Positions 50,034 through 55,226 of a DNA stretch of 55,226 nucleotides are shown here, piece after piece. Under the pieces are notes generated by a model. It saw nothing but the letters and a program-made list of their open reading frames with translations. It did not search any database and was not told the DNA's origin. A program made the translations under genes and the position numbers. Position 1 is the first letter of the stretch; every line of letters begins with the position of its first letter. Location: contig NZ_BAGH01000050.1 in NCBI RefSeq assembly GCF_000308715.1, positions 1 to 55,226 on the forward strand, written 5' to 3'. Source of the DNA: Nocardia tenerifensis NBRC 101015 (lineage in GTDB: Bacteria > Actinomycetota > Actinomycetes > Mycobacteriales > Mycobacteriaceae).

Positions 50034-52549
50034 ACAAGACCGCCTTCGTCTTTCCCGGCCAGGGCGCGCAACGCCTCGGCATGGGAGTGCAACTGGCCGA
50101 GAGACATCCGGACGCGGCCCGGATATTCGACGTCGTCTCCGAGGCGGCGGGCGTCGACCTCCTGTCCATCTGTCGCGACGGGCCCGAGGAGATGCTGGCG
50201 CAGACCGAGATCACCCAGCCCGCGCTGCTCGCCGTCGGATTGGCGTCCTACGAGGTGACGCGGACCGCGGTGCCCGCACCGCACTTCTTCGCCGGGCAGA
50301 GTCTCGGCGAGTACACCGCGCTCGCGGCGGCGGGCAGCCTCACGGTCGCCGACGCCGCGGCCCTCGTCCGGCGGCGGGGCGAGCTGATGAAGTCCGCGAC
50401 CGCCGGACGGGACGTCGGCATGGTCGCGGTGCTCGGCCTGAGTTTCGAAGAGGTGGCCGAGTTGTGTGCTGCCGCCGCGCCATTGGGGGTTTGCGCGCCC
50501 GCACTGCACAATTCGCGGACGCAGACCGTGGTCGCGGGGGACGTCGCGGCTCTCGAGAACGTGGCGTCGGCCGCGGAAAGCGCTGGCGCGCAGATGAAAT
50601 GGCTGCCGGTGTCGTCGGCCTTCCACACCGCACTGCTCGCGCCGATCGTCGACGAGTTCGCCGCGCTGCTGGACGAGACGGTGCTGTACCCGCCGTCCGC
50701 GCCGATCATCAGCAATACGACGGCGCGACCGACGAGGGATCCGGTCGAGCTGAAACTCCGGCTGCGTGAGCAGCTCTGCCACACCGTGCAGTGGTCGAAA
50801 ACCCTTGACGCGCTGGCGGCGTACGGGGTCGACACCATCGTCTCGATGAGCCCCGGCGCGACCTCTAAGGGCCGTCCCCGCCGCGCGGGCATCACCCGGA
50901 TCTCGGCCGACGCGCTGCCGCCGGAACGCCTCGCGGAGTACCGGGCGGTGCCGAGCGAGTGCGCGGCGCGATACCGCGCGGCGGGCTTCTGGCGCGACGA
51001 CCCGATCTACGCCGACATCCGCGCCCACGATCCCGATCGGCTCGCCGTGATCGACGCCGCCGAGGGCCTGACCTACGGCGAGCTGCTCGCGCGGGCCGAG
51101 GCGACCGCGCACGGGCTGCTCGACCTCGGTGTGGCGCCGCGAGATCGGGTGCTCGTGCAACTGGGCAATACGGCCGCCTTCGTGGTCGCGGCCTTGGCGC
51201 TGTGGCGGATCCGCGCCGTCCCCGTGCTGTTGCTGCCGACGACCGGCCGCTTGGACGTCCAGCACGTCGCCGAGGCGTCCGGGGCCGTCGCCCTGATCGC
51301 GGAGTCGGCGCCGATGCGGCGCGGGCAAGGCCTCGACGTCGCGCGGGCGGTCACGGCCGGATGCGGGGCGATCCGGCGGCTCATCGTGGTCGGCGCGGCC
51401 GATCTCGCGCCCGGCGAGATCGCGTTCACCGACCTGGCCGCGGGCCCCGAGCGGGCACTGCCCGACCATCCGATGGGGTCGGACCTCGCGATGCTGCTGC
51501 TGTCCGGCGGCACCACCGGGCGGCCCAAGCTGATTCCGCGTACCCATCAGGATTACCGCTACAACATTCGAGTCAGCAGTGAGATCTGCGGATTCGGCTC
51601 GGACACCGTGTATTTGGCGGCGTTGCCGGTAGCGCACAACTTCGCGCTGGGCTGCCCCGGCGTCCTCGGCGCGCTCACGGTGGGCGGGACGGCGGTCCTC
51701 GCGCCGGACCGCTACCCGCACACCCTGCTCGATCGGCTCATGGAGTTCGACGTGACCGCGACGGCGCTCGTGCCCACCTTGGCGACGGAGATCGCGGAGC
51801 TGGCGGCCGCGACCGGGGTACGGCCGAAGGCGTTGCGGCTCTTGCAGGTCGGCGGTGCTCGGCTGCTGCCGTCCCCGGCGCGGCTGCTGCTCCACCAGTT
51901 CCCCGGCACGACGCTGCAGCAGGTGTACGGGATGGCCGAGGGGCTGCTGAACTTCACCCGGCTCGACGATCGAAGGGACGTCGTCGTGTTCACCCAGGGC
52001 GCGCCCGCCTCGCCCGCCGACGAACTGCGCGTGGTCGGGCCCGACGGCCTGCCGGTCGCGCTGGGCTACGTCGGCGAGCTGCTCACCCGCGGGCCGTACA
52101 CCATCGCCGGCTACTTCAACGGCGGCCCGTCCGGCGAGGCGGCGTTCGACGACGAAGGCTTCTATCGCACAGGCGATCTCGTGCGGCAGACCCCGACCGG
52201 CTACCTCGTCGTGGAGGGCAGGCTGCGCGACGCCGTCAACCGCGGCGGCGACGTCATCTCGGCGGCCGCGGTCGAGGACGCGCTGCTGCGGCACCCGGCC
52301 ATCCGGCAGGCCGCGGTGATCGGCGTACCGCACGAGAGTCTCGGCGAGACGCTGTGCGCGATCGTCTCGCTGCGGGACGGACATTCGATCGAATTGCGCT
52401 CGCTGCGAACGTATCTGGCGGGCGAGGGACTCGGCTCCCAGCAACTGCCCGAAGATCTCGTCGTCCGCGCCGAGCTGCCCGTCACCGCGCTCGGCAAACC
52501 CGACAAGGCCGTCTTGCGCCGGCTGACGACATTGGAGCCGGTGACATGA
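50030..52549 (+). CDS. Bifunctional FabD-type malonyl acyltransferase fused to salicyl-AMP ligase
   Basis: An 839-residue fusion. Residues about 1-300 are a complete FabD-like malonyl-CoA:ACP transacylase: FVFPGQGAQ, GQSLGEYTAL with nucleophile Ser91, the RRRGELM arginine near 117, and SSAFHTALL with His199. From about 315 the sequence becomes an EntE/DhbE/MbtA-type aryl-acid ligase: FWRDDPIYADIRAHDPDRLAV; LLSGGTTGRPKLIPRTHQDY near 494; AHNFALGCPG in the acid pocket; GMAEGLLNFTRLDD; and ALGKPDKAVLRR with the A10 lysine. Both halves keep all catalytic residues, and the frame runs through the junction without a stop. The product should load a carrier with both malonate and an aryl acid such as salicylate. 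It is coupled to the ACP upstream and the hydrolase downstream by ATGA-type overlaps. Confidence 0.92.
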   Translation: MNKTAFVFPGQGAQRLGMGVQLAERHPDAARIFDVVSEAAGVDLLSICRDGPEEMLAQTEITQPALLAVGLASYEVTRTAVPAPHFFAGQSLGEYTALAAAGSLTVADAAALVRRRGELMKSATAGRDVGMVAVLGLSFEEVAELCAAAAPLGVCAPALHNSRTQTVVAGDVAALENVASAAESAGAQMKWLPVSSAFHTALLAPIVDEFAALLDETVLYPPSAPIISNTTARPTRDPVELKLRLREQLCHTVQWSKTLDALAAYGVDTIVSMSPGATSKGRPRRAGITRISADALPPERLAEYRAVPSECAARYRAAGFWRDDPIYADIRAHDPDRLAVIDAAEGLTYGELLARAEATAHGLLDLGVAPRDRVLVQLGNTAAFVVAALALWRIRAVPVLLLPTTGRLDVQHVAEASGAVALIAESAPMRRGQGLDVARAVTAGCGAIRRLIVVGAADLAPGEIAFTDLAAGPERALPDHPMGSDLAMLLLSGGTTGRPKLIPRTHQDYRYNIRVSSEICGFGSDTVYLAALPVAHNFALGCPGVLGALTVGGTAVLAPDRYPHTLLDRLMEFDVTATALVPTLATEIAELAAATGVRPKALRLLQVGGARLLPSPARLLLHQFPGTTLQQVYGMAEGLLNFTRLDDRRDVVVFTQGAPASPADELRVVGPDGLPVALGYVGELLTRGPYTIAGYFNGGPSGEAAFDDEGFYRTGDLVRQTPTGYLVVEGRLRDAVNRGGDVISAAAVEDALLRHPAIRQAAVIGVPHESLGETLCAIVSLRDGHSIELRSLRTYLAGEGLGSQQLPEDLVVRAELPVTALGKPDKAVLRRLTTLEPVT

Positions 52550-53319
52550 TGGCCGGCTTCATCAACACGGATCGGTTCGGGCGCAACGACTCTCCGGACG
52601 CCACCGACGTGCTGCTCATCCACGGCGCGGGCGGCAGTTCGCGCCACTGGCGCTGGGTCGCCGCCGAACTGGCGGCCGATCTCGCGCCCGTCGGCGTCGA
52701 CCTGCCAGGCCACGGCGCGAGCCCCGGCCGCACGCCCCGGACCGTGGAGGCCGCCACCGACGCGGTGATCCACGCGGTGGAGTGCGAAGAGCTGTGCCGC
52801 GAACCCGGGATCGTCGTCGGGCATTCGGCGGGCGGGCTGGTCGCGCTCGACCTCGCCTACCGATACCCGCACCTCGTCGCGGGGCTGCTGCTGATCGGCA
52901 CCGCCGCGCGCATCGGCCTGCATCCTGACCTGCTCACCCAGCTCGGCCACGGCCGGGTCGAGCGCGACTTCCTGCGCGGCGCCTTCCACCGATACCCGGG
53001 TTATCAGCGGTTCGAGCAGGTCGTCACGGATTTCCGCCGGTTGCGCGTCGCGCAGCGCGGCGACCTGCTCGGCCTCGCCGACCACGACTCGACCGAGAAA
53101 CTGGCGGCGCTGTCGATGAACGTGCTCGTTCTGGTCGGCGAGCACGATGTGGTCGTCGCGCCCCGCCGGTCCCGCGCCATGGCGGCCCGATTCCGACACG
53201 GTCGGCTGCGCAGCGTCGACGCGGGCCACTACCTCCCGCTCGAATGCCCGGACGTGGTCGCCGAGGCCATCGACGAACTCGCGCTCAGCAGGCGCGTCGT
53301 AACCCGAAGGAGCAACTGA
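52546..53319 (+). CDS. Alpha/beta-fold hydrolase
   Basis: A 257-residue hydrolase whose ATG (52546) overlaps the preceding stop; a second ATG follows directly. The fold is clear: DVLLIHGAGGSSRHWRWV oxyanion segment near 20, GHSAGGLVALDLAYRYP with the nucleophile Ser near 98, VGEHDVVVAP with the acid, and DAGHYLPLECPD with the catalytic His. There is no signal peptide or membrane segment. In this position it could be a type II or releasing thioesterase that frees the chain or clears misprimed carriers. It resembles generic hydrolases more than TEII proteins, so the role stays open. Confidence 0.87.
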   Translation: MMAGFINTDRFGRNDSPDATDVLLIHGAGGSSRHWRWVAAELAADLAPVGVDLPGHGASPGRTPRTVEAATDAVIHAVECEELCREPGIVVGHSAGGLVALDLAYRYPHLVAGLLLIGTAARIGLHPDLLTQLGHGRVERDFLRGAFHRYPGYQRFEQVVTDFRRLRVAQRGDLLGLADHDSTEKLAALSMNVLVLVGEHDVVVAPRRSRAMAARFRHGRLRSVDAGHYLPLECPDVVAEAIDELALSRRVVTRRSN

Positions 53320-53321
53320 TC

Positions 53322-54578
53322 GTGCGTGCCGTGATAACCGGGATCGGTGTCGTCGCACCGAATGGTCAAGAGCCCGAAGAGTTCTGGGACAATGTCATGC
53401 GCGGCGAGGTCCGGATCGAGGACGAGCCGCTGATGACCGCGCTCGGGCTCCGATGCCACGGCGTGGCGCGCGTCGACGACTTCGACCTCGCCGATACCTG
53501 GTCGCCCAGGGAGGCCGACGAACTCGCCGGACTCGGCCGCTTCGTCCAGCTCGGCGCCACCGCGGCGCGAAAAGCCATGGAAGACTCCGGACTTCCCGCC
53601 GCCGGCGCCGACTTGTGCGGCGGCGCGGCGATATTCGCCTCCGCCGTCGGCGGCGCGCCGGAGATGCAGGAGATGTATGAACGCGCCACGGTGAACTCGT
53701 TGCCGCCCATCCTGCCGCGCCGGATGAGCCCGGCCACCTACGACTCGATCTTCCTGGACTACGTGCCGGGCCTGCTGGCCGAGCGTTACGGGCTCAACGG
53801 CATGACCACCACGCTGACGACCGGCTGTACCGCCGGATTGGACGCGCTGGGCCTGGCGTTCGACCTCGTGCGCAACGGCGAGGCGCCGTTCGTCCTCGCG
53901 GGCGCGGGGGAGAGTCCGCTGAACGGCCTCAGCTACGCGACGCTGGACGTGATCGGCTGCCTCTCCCGGGCCGAGGGGCCGGTCGAGCGGGCGTCACGAC
54001 CGTTCGACATCGGCCGGGCCGGCTTCGTCATCTCCGAGGGCGCGGCGTTCGTCGTGCTCGAGGAGCGCGCGCACGCCCTGGCTCGCGGCGCCCATATCTA
54101 CGCGGAGGTACGGGGTTTCGGCAGCACCTCGAACGCGAAGCACATGACGGACCTGGACTCGACCGGTGCGTCCATGGTCCGCACGATCGACGCGGCGCTG
54201 GCCGACTGCGGCGTCGACCGCGCCGCCATCGACTACATCAACGCGCACGGGAGCTCGACTCCGCAGAACGACCTGTTCGAAACCAACGCCTTCAAAACGG
54301 TTTTCGGGCCGCGCGCCTACCAGATCCCCATCAGCTCACTGAAATCGATGATCGGGCACTCGCTCTCGTCGGCGAGCCTGATGGCGGTGATCGCCACGCT
54401 CGGCGCGATCGACCGGCAGACGGTGCCGCCGACCGCGAACTACCGTGAGCCCGACCCGGAGTGCGATCTCGACTACGTCGTCGACGCGGCGCGACCGGCG
54501 ACGGTCGAGACCGCGATGGTGGTCGCCAGTGGCTTCGGCGGTATCCACTCCGCCGCCGTGCTGGAGCGGGTGACATGA
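53322..54578 (+). CDS. Beta-ketoacyl synthase (type II PKS KS-alpha-like)
   Basis: A 418-residue condensing enzyme starting at GTG 53322 behind AAGGAG. The catalytic triad is complete: Cys169 in TTGCTAGLDALG, His309 in NAHGSSTPQND and His346 in SMIGHSLSS. PFDIGRAGFVISEGAAFVVLEE and the C-terminal ASGFGG are standard KS II motifs. It ends by overlapping the following KS-like gene (ATGA), the normal layout of KS-CLF pairs. It would extend an ACP-bound starter with malonyl units. The active-site context differs from the TACAAG/SGCTSG forms common in aromatic-polyketide KS enzymes, so it may belong to a different type II group, such as polyene or short-chain makers. Confidence 0.92.
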   Translation: MRAVITGIGVVAPNGQEPEEFWDNVMRGEVRIEDEPLMTALGLRCHGVARVDDFDLADTWSPREADELAGLGRFVQLGATAARKAMEDSGLPAAGADLCGGAAIFASAVGGAPEMQEMYERATVNSLPPILPRRMSPATYDSIFLDYVPGLLAERYGLNGMTTTLTTGCTAGLDALGLAFDLVRNGEAPFVLAGAGESPLNGLSYATLDVIGCLSRAEGPVERASRPFDIGRAGFVISEGAAFVVLEERAHALARGAHIYAEVRGFGSTSNAKHMTDLDSTGASMVRTIDAALADCGVDRAAIDYINAHGSSTPQNDLFETNAFKTVFGPRAYQIPISSLKSMIGHSLSSASLMAVIATLGAIDRQTVPPTANYREPDPECDLDYVVDAARPATVETAMVVASGFGGIHSAAVLERVT

Positions 54579-55226
54579 GCGGGCGGCGACGGGTGGTCGT
54601 CACCGGTTTCGGCGCGGTGAACGCCGCGGGGTCGAATGTGGCGGACTTCGAACAGAATCTGCGCAAGTCGGCGTCGTGCCTCACGCGCATAACGGCTTTC
54701 GACGCCGAGGACTTCCCGGTCCGAGTCGCGGGGCAGGTGACCGACCTTCGGGCCGCCGATCATGTGCCGCGCCGGTTCCTGGCCAAAACCGATCGCTTCA
54801 CCCATCTTTCGTTTGTCAGCACGGACGAGGCGCTGGCCGACGCGGGACTGGATCTGGCGGGCGAGGACCGCTCGCGCGTCGGGGTCTGGTTCGGCAACAA
54901 CACCGGCGGCTGGGATCTGTGCGAACGCGGCTTCCTCGAGTACTACCGCGACGGCGCCGACGTGGTGAATCCGTGGCAGGCGACGGCGTGGTTTCTCGCA
55001 GCGCCCCAAGGGTTCACGACCATCCGCTACGGCATCACCGGGATGAGCAAGAGCTTCTCCGGGGATCGGACCAGCGGCGCGTCGGCGATCTACTACGGCG
55101 CCCGGTCGATCGGGTGGGGGCGCACCGACGTCGTGCTGGCCGGCGGTTGCGAGGCGCCGGTGACTCCGTTGTCGATCGCCTGCCACGGCTCAACGCGAGC
55201 TGAGCACCGTCGCCGATCCCGAGACC
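54575..55226 (+). CDS. KS-like chain-length-factor protein (right end outside window; possible frameshift)
   Basis: Starts at ATG 54575, overlapping the KS stop, and reads MSGRRRVVVTGFGAVNAAGS. About 200 residues are visible with the KS fold: VGVWFGNNTGGWDLCERGF, then VVLAGGCEAPVTPL. The segment that would hold the active Cys reads SFSGDRTSGASA, with Arg where the KS has Cys169, so it should be a non-condensing chain-length-factor partner. Near the edge the frame continues as ACHGSTRAEHRRRSRD. The family-like ELSTVADPET instead appears in the frame one base later, from 55197. One extra base somewhere between about 55187 and 55196 would explain this: a sequencing error or a real frameshift. 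The 3' part lies beyond the window. Confidence 0.75.
   Translation, partial: MSGRRRVVVTGFGAVNAAGSNVADFEQNLRKSASCLTRITAFDAEDFPVRVAGQVTDLRAADHVPRRFLAKTDRFTHLSFVSTDEALADAGLDLAGEDRSRVGVWFGNNTGGWDLCERGFLEYYRDGADVVNPWQATAWFLAAPQGFTTIRYGITGMSKSFSGDRTSGASAIYYGARSIGWGRTDVVLAGGCEAPVTPLSIACHGSTRAEHRRRSRD

Noticed and set aside
48375..55226. Interpretation as a nocobactin/mycobactin-type siderophore locus because of the salicylate synthase and salicyl-AMP ligase
   Set aside because: No heterocyclisation domain, N-oxygenase or aryl-carrier NRPS is present and I saw no iron-box sequence. The partners are KS/CLF-type enzymes.
1..55226. CRISPR arrays, insertion sequences, tRNA or rRNA genes, attachment sites
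   Set aside because: I saw no regularly spaced repeats, transposase-like proteins with terminal repeats, or RNA-gene signatures. The only long repeats are within the NRPS.

Overview
This is a high-GC actinobacterial chromosome segment. Codons mostly end in G/C, GTG starts are frequent, and stop/start overlaps are tight. The gene content (a fatty acyl-AMP ligase, an acyl-CoA carboxylase epsilon subunit, a PucR/CdaR-type regulator, an MHS-family symporter, a SARP regulator) suggests a Nocardia-like mycolate actinomycete. That assignment is inferred from gene content, because no rRNA or housekeeping marker lies in the window.

Layout. (1) Left flank, 1-7980: a PucR/CdaR-type regulator cut by the left edge, a secreted alpha/beta-hydrolase, acetoacetyl-CoA synthetase, an MHS-type transporter, a small acyl-CoA carboxylase epsilon-like protein and an unrecognised minus-strand gene. 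(2) Lipopeptide locus, 8708-37502: a fatty acyl-AMP ligase, a free-standing ACP fused to a luciferase-like monooxygenase, and one giant 8579-residue NRPS. I read the NRPS as C-A-T / C-A-T / C-A(MT)-T / C-A-T-E / C-A-T / C-A-T / C-A-T-TE. The predicted product is an acylated heptapeptide, N-methylated at residue 3 and D-configured at residue 4, released by the TE. (3) A minus-strand oxidation operon, 42985 to 37511: a degenerate adenylate-forming enzyme, a flavin monooxygenase, a P450 and a two-domain cupredoxin-like protein. It runs tail-to-tail into the NRPS. (4) A methyltransferase group, 43201-46088: one member has lost its SAM site and two look intact and overlap. (5) A SARP regulator (46406-47320) and a plus-strand operon running off the right edge: MBL-fold hydrolase, salicylate synthase, ACP, a FabD-type acyltransferase fused to a salicyl-AMP ligase, alpha/beta hydrolase, ketosynthase and a KS-like/chain-length-factor protein.

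Region 5 is the most unusual part. The sequence supports a route in which chorismate becomes salicylate, which the ligase half of the fused protein adenylates. The acyltransferase half of the same protein would supply malonyl units to a discrete ACP, and a KS/CLF pair would elongate a salicyl-primed chain. Methyltransferases, the flavin monooxygenase and the P450 are plausible tailoring enzymes. The lipopeptide and salicylate-polyketide loci may be two neighbouring clusters or one; the sequence alone does not decide. The pathway is inferred from domain content; no product is claimed.
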